From Bog-473 sp963781955 (GTDB lineage: Bacteria; Actinomycetota; Acidimicrobiia; Acidimicrobiales; RAAP-2): a stretch of 64,000 nucleotides of DNA. The notes under the pieces were generated by a model, which saw only the letters and a program-made list of their open reading frames with translations, was not told the origin of the DNA and did not search any database. The DNA lies in assembly GCA_963781955.1 (NCBI GenBank), contig CAWAHU010000003.1, positions 1 through 64,000 on the forward strand, read 5' to 3'. Shown in pieces: positions 20,771 to 29,428 of this stretch (position 1 is its first letter; the number at the start of each line of letters is the position of its first letter). A program made the translations under genes and the position numbers.

Positions 20771-21847
20771 TTACTCCACCACTTCAGGACGTCTTTCGAT
20801 CCACTCGAGTAGTGCCGGTAGACCGCGTTCGAGAGCCCAAACCGGATGCCACGACAGCTCGGCCACTGTTGATTCGATGTCACAACTAGCGGCGCGCACA
20901 TCCCCGTCGCGGAACTTTCGGACTACGACGGGCTCAGGGGCGCCACAGAGGGCAGCCATCTGGCGCGCGAGTTCATGAATTGTAGTAGCGACGCCAGAGC
21001 CGATGTCGAGGAGTCGTGGCCGCGACCCAGGACTTTCCACCGCGATGGCCAAAGCCTCGACGACGTCGTCAATGAAGACGAAATCCCGCACGATTCGGCC
21101 GTCCTCGTAAACCTCGAGTGGACGCCGGGCCCGGGCCAGCCGGCCGAAGAGGGACACGATTCCCGTATAAGCGTTGGTCAGAGACTGGCCCGGTCCGTAC
21201 ACGTTCTGAAGACGCAGGACAGTGAGAGCACTGCCGCGAGCGGCCGCCCAGGCCAACAGCAGGTGCTCCTGGGCAAGCTTGGTGGCGGCATAGATGTTCG
21301 TGGGGCGGGCCTCCGTCCTCTTCGACGAACTTGGAAGGGGCACGGCTGCTTCGCCATCGGGTGCCCTGGGATCCCAAAGACCCGCGGCGAGCTGTGCATG
21401 AGTACGCGGGCCCGGATAGAAGACGTGGTCCCCACCACGCCACGCGCCTTCGCCATAGACGGCCCGTGACGAGGCGAGCACGAGCTGATCGGGGACTATT
21501 CCGGCACGAGTTAAGGCATCAAGAAGCTGGGTCGTGCCGACGACATTGACCGAGCCATGCCGTGTCGCTTCGGAGAGCGACTGTCCCGTCCCCGTTTCCG
21601 CCGCCAAGTGGACGACCTGTGCCGGCTTGACCATCCGCAAGACGGCATCCCAGTCTGGCGCATGGGTGACGTCGCCCGTGAGCAACTCGACCGACCCCGG
21701 GAGGTCGCTAGGACGCCCGAACTCCGTGTGGACCTGGGGGTGGAGGGCGTCCATTACGGCGACTTCGTAGCCGGCCATATCGAGGCGTCGGGCAAGCGCG
21801 CAACCGATGAAGCCCGCTCCGCCAGTGATAAGAACAGATGTCGGCAA
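20771..21847 (-). CDS. NAD-dependent nucleotide-sugar epimerase/dehydratase
   Basis: A complete 358-residue extended SDR. TTG 21847 is preceded by GAGGG at five bases. 'VLITGGAGFIGCALARRL' is the NAD site, 'VVHLAAETGTGQSLSEATRH' and 'NVVGTTQLLDAL' follow, the catalytic motif is 'YAATK' near residue 190 with upstream 'VLASSRAVYGEG', and the substrate part has 'LRLQNVYGPGQSL' and 'RDFVFIDDVVEAL'. A 40-residue insert before YxxxK ('GPRTHAQLAAGLWDPRAP') resembles dTDP-sugar 4-epimerases of the WbiB type. It probably interconverts a dTDP- or UDP-sugar for the glycosyltransferases around it. It is among the few intact genes of the region. Confidence 0.85.
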   Translation of the reverse strand: MPTSVLITGGAGFIGCALARRLDMAGYEVAVMDALHPQVHTEFGRPSDLPGSVELLTGDVTHAPDWDAVLRMVKPAQVVHLAAETGTGQSLSEATRHGSVNVVGTTQLLDALTRAGIVPDQLVLASSRAVYGEGAWRGGDHVFYPGPRTHAQLAAGLWDPRAPDGEAAVPLPSSSKRTEARPTNIYAATKLAQEHLLLAWAAARGSALTVLRLQNVYGPGQSLTNAYTGIVSLFGRLARARRPLEVYEDGRIVRDFVFIDDVVEALAIAVESPGSRPRLLDIGSGVATTIHELARQMAALCGAPEPVVVRKFRDGDVRAASCDIESTVAELSWHPVWALERGLPALLEWIERRPEVVE

Positions 21848-22069
21848 GGTGACCCTCAGATCCTTGCTGGAGCAGCAGCCACCCAGCGCGGCATTCCGAT
21901 GCCGGTGCAGTCGCGGTGATCGTAACAGAGGCAGACGAGCCGGGGCACTGGTCGATTTAGTCGCAGCGCCAGCAGCCCGCCATGCTCACTACCGCCCGTT
22001 GCCCTCTGAGAGGCGTTGACCAATAATGTTTGGGCAAGGTGTGTTCATCTTGCACTCCCGGAGGCACCG

Positions 22070-22696
22070 TTGACCGCGTCACATCCGATCTTTGCCCGCG
22101 TCTACTCCCGCCGCTCACTTGCACTTGAGAGCATGGGCGCAGCCGAGCACCGGAAACAACTGCTCTCGGGACTCTGCGGACGCATCCTCGAAGTGGGGGC
22201 TGGGAACGGTCTCAACCTTCTCCACTATCCGGCCTCGGTCTCCGAGGTCGTCGCGGTCGAACCGGAGTCGTTCCTACTGGCGGCTGCGGCTGCGCGGGCG
22301 ATGCAGTGCCAAGTCCGCACCTCGCTTGTCTGCGCGACCGCTGAAGAGCTGCCACTTCGCGAAGGCACGTTCGATGCGGCCGTGTGCAGCCTCGTTCTCT
22401 GCTCGGTAAGGTCACCGTCGCTCGCCTTGGCCGAGATCCACAGAGTCTTGCGTCCAGGCGGCGAGTTTCGCTTCTACGAGCACGTCGCCGCGCTCGGCAT
22501 CCGCCTGCACCGCGTGCAGCGTTGGATGGACCCGGCTTGGCGACTGATGGTCGGAGGGTGTCGGCTGACCCTGGAGACCGAGGAGGAGATTGCCAGGTGG
22601 GGCTTTGAAATCGAGCGGTGTGAGCACTTCGATTTCCGTCCCACTTGGACCTCGCTGCTCGCGTCTCCGCACATCATTGGCACCGCACGCCGTTGA
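22070..22696 (+). CDS. Class I SAM-dependent methyltransferase
   Basis: A 208-residue Rossmann methyltransferase. TTG 22070 is chosen because GGAGG lies five bases before it; an upstream open extension to 22016 lacks such a site. Motif I is 'RILEVGAGNGLNLLHY', motif II 'VVAVEPES', motif post-II 'ATAEELPLREGTFDAAVCSL', and 'IHRVLRPGGEFRFYEHV' is typical of the UbiE/Methyltransf_11 group. The C-terminus 'GFEIERCEHFDF' ... 'HIIGTARR' resembles small-molecule methyltransferases (thiol/arsenite/phospholipid type) found in actinobacteria. Placed before an epimerase gene in the polysaccharide region, it may methylate a sugar, but that is only a guess. Confidence 0.8.
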   Translation: MTASHPIFARVYSRRSLALESMGAAEHRKQLLSGLCGRILEVGAGNGLNLLHYPASVSEVVAVEPESFLLAAAAARAMQCQVRTSLVCATAEELPLREGTFDAAVCSLVLCSVRSPSLALAEIHRVLRPGGEFRFYEHVAALGIRLHRVQRWMDPAWRLMVGGCRLTLETEEEIARWGFEIERCEHFDFRPTWTSLLASPHIIGTARR

Positions 22697-22807
22697 TACA
22701 CTCCCGTTGCAGGTCCCACACGTGTTGACTTTCTCTTCGTTCGAGCAGATGTGGGGTTCAAGTGGCAAAGCACCAAGTTGGTGGTGGGTGACGCCAAGGA
22801 CTTTCAT

Positions 22808-24093
22808 ATGACCGATCCTCAGGCGCTGACGCAACATCTCTTGCGGCGCGTCGCAGGCCCGGCGCGGCCCTCGCCGATTTCACAGACGTCGCCGCCCGCG
22901 GAATGCCGGACTTCGAAGTTCCGCCGCTCCTCGTACCGAACCGAGTCGTCGTGACTGGCGGCACCGGATGCATCGGCACAGCACTGCTCCAGCTCCTAAC
23001 CCGACACGGGGTGGCCGCAGTCACGAGCGTTTCAAGGCGCCCCCCAATCGCGGCCCGACGGGTGGACGGGGTCCACTACCGGTTGGTCGACGTGCGCGAC
23101 TTCGACGGCATCGAGCGCGTGCTGCGTCGGGAGAGGCCAGATCTCGTCATTCACCTAGCCGGCCAACGGTTACCTGGGCTAGCAGAGCAACACGTGGCGG
23201 AGACGCTCTCCACCAATGTCTTCGGGACAAAGGCCGTACTAGCAGCGGCTGGTGCGGCCGATGTCTCGAGGCTCGTCACCGCGTCTAGCGGAAAGGCGCT
23301 GCGGTTCTTCGCCTCGGAGATTTACGCAGCGTCAAAGAAGCTGGCGGAATACCTCGTCTCCCAGGCCCAGGAGAAATGGGGGATCTCGTGTGCGACTGTC
23401 CGGTTCACGCACGTCGTCGACAACTCGGTCATCCTATCGGCGACTGCAGAGCTGGTCACAGGCGGCTCAGCCGATCCGATTGCACGCTCCCGGAATCGCG
23501 TTCTACGCCCAGTCAGCACTCGAGGCGGCCCAGTGCCTCGTGACGGCTTCGCTCGCAGATTCAGCAGACGCCCACCGTGGCGGCGATGACCGACATCGGT
23601 TGGCCCCACGACCTCCTGGACCTCGCACTCGACGTCATCGACCGGGAGCGGAGCACATCCGTGATCTGCTTCTCCGGGTTTGAGCCAGGCTACGAGGGCG
23701 AGATCTTTCCCGGCACCTACGACCCCCGGCGCACCCGCCACTCACCGCTGTTCAACGTGCTAGAGACGAGGCGGACGACCTGCACCGACCCCGGTCCCAT
23801 GGAGAGCGTCGACATGGTGACGTCCGTCTGCCCGGAGCTCGACGACGCCCTCGCTGAGCTGGAAGCGCTGTTGAGCCGGAATGGACATGCCAACGACTTG
23901 ACGGGACGTGCTGCATCGGGCGTCGGTAGCTCTCCTCGTGAAGACTTTCACCGACGCGCCCGAGAGCGAGCTTACGGAGCTCCGAACTGTCGCCCACCGC
24001 AACGTTCTCCGTGCGCAGGAGCACCGCCTCATCAATCGGTATCTGATCGAGGCGTTGGCGTCGACGATGCAGACGGCACTCACGATCTCGTGA
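22808..24093 (+). pseudogene. Extended SDR epimerase (CapD/WbpM-like), several frameshifts
   Basis: ATG 22808 has AAGGA seven bases upstream. The first ca. 20 residues are in another frame and a shift near 22863 leads to 'PPLLVPNRVVVTGGTGCIGT' (NAD site), 'DLVIHLAGQRLPGLAEQHV', 'TNVFGTKAVLAAAG' and 'LVTASSGKALRFFASEIYAA' with the YxxxK as 'YAASK'. Later shifts near 23440, 23560 and 23880 join 'GIAFYAQSALEAAQCLVTAS', 'FSGFEPGYEGEIFPGTYDP' and the C-terminal helix 'RLINRYLIEALASTMQTALT'. Length is about 425 residues. The 'SSGKA...EIYAASKKLAE' pattern is that of polysaccharide-biosynthesis SDRs acting on UDP-GlcNAc-like sugars. It ends 266 bases before the convergent alaC gene, at the edge of the low-GC DNA. 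Confidence 0.7.
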
Positions 24094-24359
24094 CCGGCTG
24101 CGCGAGATAGCGCTCGACGTCCGCCATTGAGGTCACCTCGGCCATACCGGAGCTTAGGAGAGGCGGCTCTGCTGAAGTCGCTCCGCGATTCAGTGCCGAC
24201 GCACGGTTGCCACCTTCGTGACCGTGACAGCCCCTTGGCGAAGAACCCCGATGCCGGCCTTGCCCTGCTTAGTGATGGGCGCCTGTGGAGAACGATCGAA
24301 GGCTGAGCGCTGCCGAGCCGATGCAACGTTGCGGTCTCCCGAATCTCGCTGGCCTGGGC

Positions 24360-25568
24360 TCAGCCCAGCTTGGTCAGCGCGCTGCGCAGGTTGCGGACGG
24401 CCTGGCCGATCCGCTGCTCGTTCTCGATCAGGGCGAACCGCACGTGGCCGTCGCCACCCGGCCCGAAGCCCACGCCCGGCGAGGTGGCGACGTCCGCCTC
24501 GTTGACCAGGAACTTGGAGAACTCGAGCGACCCCATCTCCCGATAGGGCTCGGGGATGGGCGCCCACACGAACATGGTCCCCTTGGGCGGCACCAGGTGC
24601 CACCCGATCCGGTCCAGTCCGTCGCACAGCGTGTCGCGGCGTGACTTGTAGATGTGGTTGACCTCTTCGGGGTGCTCCGGCGCCTCGTTCATGGCCACGA
24701 TGGCCGCGATCTGGATCGGCTGGAACGTCCCGTAGTCGAGGTAGCTCTTCAGCTTGGTCAGCGCCTGGACGATCTCGCGGTTGCCCACGACGAACCCGAC
24801 ACGCCACCCGGCCATGGAGAAGGACTTGGTCATGGTGTAGATCTCGACCGCGACGTCGGTGGCGCCGGGCACCTGGAGGATCGACGGCGGCTCGTAGCCG
24901 TCGAAGCCGAGGTCGGCGTAGGCGAAGTCGTGCACCAGGACGACGTCGTGCTCCCGGGCGAAGGCCACGAGGCGCTCCATGAAGGACAGGTCCACGCACG
25001 CCGTGGTCGGGTTGTGCGGGAACGAGAGCACGATCACCCGGGGCTTGGGCCACGACTCCTCCCAGGCGTGCATGAGGCCGTCGAAGAACGCGTCGCCCGG
25101 GTCGGGCGCGTCGTCGTCGGCCGCGTCGGGGCCCCGCAAGGGCACCTGGCGCACGTCGGCGCCGGCGAAGAGCGGCCCCCAGATGTGGATGGGGTACGAC
25201 GGCGAGGGCACCAGCGCCGTGTCACCCGGCCCGACCAGGACCCACATGAGGTGGGAGAAGCCCTCCTTGGCCCCGATGGTGGTCACCACCTCGCTCTCGG
25301 GGTCGAGCTCGACGCCGAACTTGCGCAGGTAGAGGTCGCTGATGGCCCGGCGCAGCTTGGGGATGCCGCGCGACGCCGAGTAGCGGTGGTTGCGCGGGTT
25401 GCGGACCGCCTCGGCCAGCTTCTCCACCGCCACGTCGGGTGACGGGAGGTCGGGGTTGCCGAACCCCAGGTCGATGACGTCGCGGCCGGCTCGCCGCGCC
25501 GACGCCTTGAGGCTGTCGATGGTGGCGAAGACGTAGGGCGGCAGCCCGTTGATCCGGCGGAACTCCAT
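24360..25568 (-). CDS. alaC: Alanine transaminase AlaC-like, PLP-dependent
   Basis: A complete 402-residue class I/II aminotransferase that follows E. coli AlaC closely from end to end: 'INGLPPYVFATIDSLK', 'HRYSASRGIPKLRRAISDLY', 'VVTTIGAKEGFSHLMWVLVG', 'VPSPSYPIHIWGPLFAGADV', 'VLSFPHNPTTACVDLSFMER', 'VVLVHDFAYADLGFDGYEPP', the PLP-lysine region 'TMTKSFSMAGWRVGFVVGN' and 'HVRFALIENEQRIGQAVRN'. The enzyme moves an amino group between glutamate and pyruvate. A -10-like TAGACT (25580-25575) ends six bases before ATG 25568 with no Shine-Dalgarno site, suggesting a leaderless transcript. A 7-base inverted repeat (24354-24368) overlaps the stop codon. First high-GC gene right of the polysaccharide region. 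Confidence 0.9.
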   Translation of the reverse strand: MEFRRINGLPPYVFATIDSLKASARRAGRDVIDLGFGNPDLPSPDVAVEKLAEAVRNPRNHRYSASRGIPKLRRAISDLYLRKFGVELDPESEVVTTIGAKEGFSHLMWVLVGPGDTALVPSPSYPIHIWGPLFAGADVRQVPLRGPDAADDDAPDPGDAFFDGLMHAWEESWPKPRVIVLSFPHNPTTACVDLSFMERLVAFAREHDVVLVHDFAYADLGFDGYEPPSILQVPGATDVAVEIYTMTKSFSMAGWRVGFVVGNREIVQALTKLKSYLDYGTFQPIQIAAIVAMNEAPEHPEEVNHIYKSRRDTLCDGLDRIGWHLVPPKGTMFVWAPIPEPYREMGSLEFSKFLVNEADVATSPGVGFGPGGDGHVRFALIENEQRIGQAVRNLRSALTKLG

Positions 25569-27423
25569 CGCGAGAGTCTACGGCCCTTCCCCTACGCCTC
25601 CTGACCCATCGCGGTCCCCCGCGTCGGTCCCCGGCTCGCTCCCCCGCGCCTGCCTCCGACGCGGCGCGCGCCGCCGCGACCAGCGCGCGCACGTCGACCG
25701 GCCAGCCGAACACGGCCCACGTGGCTCCCGCCGCGCGCAACGTCGTCAGCAGCCCGTCAAGTGGCGGCTCGGCGCCGGGCGGGGGCCCGGCCCACGTGAC
25801 CTCGAGCTGGCGGGCCCGCTCGGCCACCAGGGCAGCATCGGCGTCCCACAGGTTGAGGGCGGCGCCCGCCGCCAGGGCCTCCTCGGTGCGCCCCGCCGGC
25901 CCGCCGGCCACCCACACGGCCAGCCCGTCGCGCCGTAGCTCCCGGCCGAGCTCGACCAGGGCGGCCCGGCGGTCGGCTGCCGGCGGGAACGGGATGCCGT
26001 ACGCCTTGTTCTCCTCCGCGCTGAGCCGGTCACCGGTACCGAGGCCGGCGATGACGCGCCCCGGTGCCAGGGCGGCCAGCGCCCGGAACTGCCCGGCCAG
26101 GACGTCGTTGGGCACCAGGCCGACCCGGGCCACCAGCGTGCCGAGGAACGGCTCGGTGCCCCCTGGTCCCGGGCCGACCCTCGTCGCCAGGGCGCCGAGG
26201 AGGGGGAACGGGGCCAGGGCCGGCCGCTCGGGTTGGCCCATGGGCCAGAGGTGGTCGTAGCAGAACAGGCCGTCGACGCCCGCCGCCACCGCCTCGGCCG
26301 CAGCTGCGAAGGCCGCGTCGGGCGTGTCGCGGAACGTGGGCAGCACGACGCCGGTCCGGAGGGCTCCGGCGACCGGCGGGCCTGCGCCCTCGCCGGCCAG
26401 GGCCGTCACCACAGGCCGCCCTGGCTGCGCCGCCAGCGCCCCGCCCACGGCGCCCGCCCGCTCGCCGAAGGCGGCGGCCACCACGGCCGCACCCGGCCGC
26501 CGGTCGCCCCCCTCCACCAGGGTGGCGAAGGTGGCCCGCGCCGCGTCGACCAGGACGTCTCCCGCCTGGGACACCCCGCCGCCCAGGACGAAGCACTCCG
26601 GGTCGAGCACCCCGGCCAGGTTGGCCAGGCCGAAGCCCACCCACCAGCCGACCTCCTCGATCACCCGGCGCGCCTCGGGGTCGCCGTCCGCCGCGGCCGC
26701 CGAGACGTCCTCGCCGCGCACGCTCTCGGGGTCGCCGCCGGCCCGGGCCACCACCGCGCCCAGCCGCCCGGCCAGGGCCGCCTCGCGGGCGAGGACGCCG
26801 AGGCCGGCACCCGAGGCGAAGCGCTCCCAGCAGCCACGCCGGCCGCACGGACAGGCCGGGCCGGCGGGGTCCACCACCATGTGGCCGATCTCGCCGGCGA
26901 ACCCGGCCGAGCCGACCAGCACCCGGCCGTCGACGACGATGCCGCCGCCGATGCCCGTGCCCAGCGTCACCATGACCACATGGGCGTAGCCGGTTGCCGC
27001 ACCGAGCCGGTGCTCGGCCAGCGCGGCCAGGTTGGCGTCGTTCTCTATCAGCAGCGACCGCCCGGGCAGCCGGCCCCCGACCAGCGCGTGCCAGTCCACC
27101 CCGTCGGCTTGGGGCAGGTTCGGAGCGAAGCAGAGCCGGCCGTGCCGGTCGACCATTCCGGGCGCACCCACGCCGACCGCTGGTGCCCGGTCGCCCCCGG
27201 CGACCGGGGTCGGGCCGACGGCCCGGTCCAGCTCGGCCACCACGGCGGCGATCGCGTCGGCCACGTGGTCTCCGGCGACGGCGTGCGAGCCGCTCGGAGT
27301 GGGCGCGCGGGCCTCGGCCACGATCCGGCCGTCGGGGCCGAGCGCGACGCCGAGGACCTTGGTGCCGCCGATGTCGACGCCGTACGTGACGCCGGCAGCC
27401 GCCGGGTCACCGTCATGGGTCAC
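25222..27423 (-). CDS. ROK-family sugar kinase fused to a luciferase-like (LLM) domain
   Basis: From GTG 27423 (overlapping the stop of the SRPBCC gene as GTGA) comes a full ROK domain of about 310 residues: 'YGVDIGGTKVLGVALGPDG', 'GVGAPGMVDRHG', 'ENDANLAALAEHRLGAATG', 'TLGTGIGGGIVVDG', 'EIGHMVV' and the zinc motif 'CPCGRRGCWE'. The frame runs on without a stop into a luciferase-like domain of ca. 260 residues ('GVVLPTFRDTPDAAFAAAAE', 'GLFCYDHLWPMGQPERPAL', 'VGLVPNDVLAGQFRALAALA', 'RVIAGLGTGD'), as in F420/FMN-dependent oxidoreductases. Homology fades near 25620, yet the frame overlaps alaC and stops only at 25222; one indel would give a stop at 25592 or 25578 just before alaC. The ROK part probably phosphorylates glucose. 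The fusion may be real or a lost stop. Confidence 0.65.
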   Translation of the reverse strand: MTHDGDPAAAGVTYGVDIGGTKVLGVALGPDGRIVAEARAPTPSGSHAVAGDHVADAIAAVVAELDRAVGPTPVAGGDRAPAVGVGAPGMVDRHGRLCFAPNLPQADGVDWHALVGGRLPGRSLLIENDANLAALAEHRLGAATGYAHVVMVTLGTGIGGGIVVDGRVLVGSAGFAGEIGHMVVDPAGPACPCGRRGCWERFASGAGLGVLAREAALAGRLGAVVARAGGDPESVRGEDVSAAAADGDPEARRVIEEVGWWVGFGLANLAGVLDPECFVLGGGVSQAGDVLVDAARATFATLVEGGDRRPGAAVVAAAFGERAGAVGGALAAQPGRPVVTALAGEGAGPPVAGALRTGVVLPTFRDTPDAAFAAAAEAVAAGVDGLFCYDHLWPMGQPERPALAPFPLLGALATRVGPGPGGTEPFLGTLVARVGLVPNDVLAGQFRALAALAPGRVIAGLGTGDRLSAEENKAYGIPFPPAADRRAALVELGRELRRDGLAVWVAGGPAGRTEEALAAGAALNLWDADAALVAERARQLEVTWAGPPPGAEPPLDGLLTTLRAAGATWAVFGWPVDVRALVAAARAASEAGAGERAGDRRGGPRWVRRRRGRAVDSRDGVPPDQRAAALRLRHHRQPQGVGAASRPRRHRPGVRQPRPPVTRRGGGEAGRGGPQPAQPPLLGVARHPQAAPGHQRPLPAQVRRRARPRERGGDHHRGQGGLLPPHVGPGRAG

Positions 27424-27862
27424 GACGTGGACTCGACCCGCGCCTTCAGCTCTCGCATGGCCGTCGTCATGATGCGGCTGGTCGCCCGCATCTTGATGAA
27501 ACCCGGGATGGGCACGCGCAGCTCCGCCTCGAGGTGGTAGCTCACGTCGGTGCCGCCGTCCTCGCTGGCGTCGAACACGTAGCTGCCGTCGAGCTTGGTC
27601 GTGATGTCGCCGTGGGTCAGCTTCCAGGCCAGCACGTGGGGCGCCTCGCCCCAGTCGTAGGCCAGGGTGTAGCTCGTGCTGCGGCCGAAGGCGGCGGCCC
27701 GGAAGGTCACCAGCAGGGGGCGGCCCTGCTGGTCGCGCTCCTTGACCTCGATCTCCTTGATGTCGGCGGCCCACTCGGGGTAGCGCTCCAGGTCGGCCGC
27801 GACCTCGAAGCAGCGCTCGGGCGGCGCTGCCACCGAGATGTGCTCTGTGGCGTGTCGGCCAC
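27420..27862 (-). CDS. SRPBCC (polyketide cyclase/START-like) protein, frameshift at codon 5
   Basis: About 147 residues with a START/Bet v1-like ligand-binding fold: 'EHISVAAPPERCFEVAADLE', 'RYPEWAADIKEIEVKERDQQ', 'YTLAYDWGEAPHVLAWKLTH', 'YHLEAELRVPIPGFI' and a C-terminal helix. GTG 27862 has AGGAAGGAAG upstream, but its frame (V-A-D-T) leads into the domain only if one base is added near 27850, so I read a one-base deletion there. The protein resembles mycobacterial TB16.3 (Rv2185c). Its stop overlaps the GTG of the ROK gene. The PimB'-like gene lies 57 bases upstream. The same trio is common in actinobacteria. Its ligand is unknown; a lipid is plausible given the neighbour. Confidence 0.75.
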
Positions 27863-27918
27863 GGTCGGCTTCCTTCCTGTCGGTGTTGCGGGCCCGCCCG
27901 GTCCGGATCTGCGGTCCG

Positions 27919-29076
27919 TCAGACTGCCACTCCGGCCAGCGCTGCGGCCAGCCTAGAAGCGAGGACGTCGTTGTCGAAAGAACCCACCACCCGGGCCCGG
28001 GCCGCCCGGCCCATGCGCAGGCGGCGTTCGGGGTCGACGAGCAGGCTGCGCAGGGCTTCTGCGACCGCACCCGGGTCCTCGGGGTCGTCGACGATCAGGC
28101 CCGTCTCCCCGTCGAGGACCGCCTCGGAGGCCCCGCCGCTGTCGCCGGCGACCTGGGGGACCCCGGCCGCGGCCGCCTCGAGGAAGACGATGCCGAACCC
28201 CTCCTGCTCCAGGCCGAACCAGCGGTTCCGGCAGGCCATGGCGAACACGTCGGCCGTCCCCAGGAGGGCGGCGCGGTCCTCGTCGCTCACCCGGCCGAGC
28301 ACCCGCACGTCCACCGGGCTCCGGGCGGCCTGGTGGCGGAGCGCCTCCAGCTCGCGGCCCGAGCCGGCGACGGCCACCACCAGGTCCGGGAACGAGGGGG
28401 CCAGGCGCCCGGCCGCCTCGATGAGGACGTCCATCCCCTTGCGGGGAACCAGCCGGCTCACGCTCGTCACCAGCGGGGCGTCGACCGGGAGCCCCAGCCG
28501 CTGGCGGGCCGCCCGGCGCTCGTGGGCCATGAGCGGGACGATCGCACCCGAGTCGACCCCGGGCGGGATCTCGACCATGGAGGCGCTGAGGCCCGGCGCA
28601 GCCCGCAGCCCCTCGGCGGCGGGGTAGCCGCCGGCCGAGACGACGAGCTCCGCGCCGCGCAGCACGCGGGCCAGTGCGGCGCGCGAGCCGGGGAGCCGGC
28701 CCGGCACGGTGACCTCGGCGCCGTGCAGGACGACCCCGTAGGGCACCCCGACGCGAGGTCCGAGGAGCCCGAGCGGCAGCACCGGGTCGAGCAGGACGAG
28801 TTCGATCCCGTGCGTGTCGACCCGCGCCCGCACCTCGGCCAGCGCCTGCGGTGTCGGGAAGAAGAGGATGCGCCCGGGCACGCGCTCGATGCGCACACCT
28901 CGCGCCGCCTGCTCGGCGTCGAATGCGGCCGCCTCGGGGTCCGACGACGCCGTGAGCACGACGTAGGAGGCCGGGTCCAGCCGGCTCCAGATGTCCCAGA
29001 GGTAGCTCTGGATCCCGCCCACCTTCGGCGGGAAGTCGTTGGTGACGAGCAGGTGGCGCTTCACGGGCTCGTGCAC
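27919..29076 (-). CDS. PimB'-like alpha-mannosyltransferase, GT4
   Basis: An intact 385-residue GT-B transferase. The N-terminus 'RHLLVTNDFPPKVGGIQSYL' is the hallmark of PimB' (Rv2188c) and close relatives, which transfer mannose from GDP-mannose to phosphatidylinositol monomannoside at the cytoplasmic membrane. Further motifs are 'GVPYGVVLHGAEVTVPGRLP', 'PPGVDSGAIVPL', 'LVTSVSRLVPRKGMDVLIEA' (start of the donor domain), and 'QEGFGIVFLEAAAAGVPQVA' with the E-x7-E donor motif. It is first in a minus-strand row with the SRPBCC and ROK genes. GTG 29076 is used; no strong ribosome site is seen. Mycobacterial-type PIMs are not established for this lineage, so the acceptor may be a different lipid. 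Confidence 0.8.
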   Translation of the reverse strand: MHEPVKRHLLVTNDFPPKVGGIQSYLWDIWSRLDPASYVVLTASSDPEAAAFDAEQAARGVRIERVPGRILFFPTPQALAEVRARVDTHGIELVLLDPVLPLGLLGPRVGVPYGVVLHGAEVTVPGRLPGSRAALARVLRGAELVVSAGGYPAAEGLRAAPGLSASMVEIPPGVDSGAIVPLMAHERRAARQRLGLPVDAPLVTSVSRLVPRKGMDVLIEAAGRLAPSFPDLVVAVAGSGRELEALRHQAARSPVDVRVLGRVSDEDRAALLGTADVFAMACRNRWFGLEQEGFGIVFLEAAAAGVPQVAGDSGGASEAVLDGETGLIVDDPEDPGAVAEALRSLLVDPERRLRMGRAARARVVGSFDNDVLASRLAAALAGVAV

Positions 29077-29136
29077 CTCGCACGTCGCGCCGCGCCACGC
29101 CGGTGCGCGCGTTGCGACGCGCGCCGTGCCGTGCGC

Positions 29137-29364
29137 TCAGCCCACCCGGCTGTGGAACCGCAACTCGGGCACGAGCCCGGCGCGCCCGAGCATGCGCATG
29201 GCGCGGGCCTCGTCAGCGTCGATGACGACGGCGTCGTCGGCCTCCCTCCCGAGTAGGAAGGAGACGACGCAGTCGTTGCACGCGGCCGTCTCGCGCAGCG
29301 CGCAGCACTCGCAGTCGATGGTGAGCCCGCCTTCGGGCCCGCTGCTGTCCCTGGATGTCGGCAT
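29137..29364 (-). CDS. Small cysteine-rich conserved protein
   Basis: A 75-residue protein from ATG 29364, which has GAGAGGG nine bases upstream. Cysteines are arranged as CxCC-x7-CxxC in 'IDCECCALRETAACNDCVVS', followed by 'FLLGREADDAVVIDADEARA' and a C-terminal 'AGLVPELRFHS'. The pattern recurs in short actinobacterial proteins of unknown role and suggests metal binding. It sits alone between the PimB'-like gene and a thioredoxin-like gene, same strand. Confidence 0.65.
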   Translation of the reverse strand: MPTSRDSSGPEGGLTIDCECCALRETAACNDCVVSFLLGREADDAVVIDADEARAMRMLGRAGLVPELRFHSRVG

Positions 29365-29428
29365 GGTGGTGACCCTCTCTGTTCGGGGTCAGCATGGAGG
29401 AGGGGTGTGACAGCGCGTCGGGTCACCG

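Noticed and set aside
24354..24368. Terminator at the end of alaC
   Set aside because: The 7-base inverted repeat has no T tract and overlaps the stop codon, so I did not list it as a terminator.
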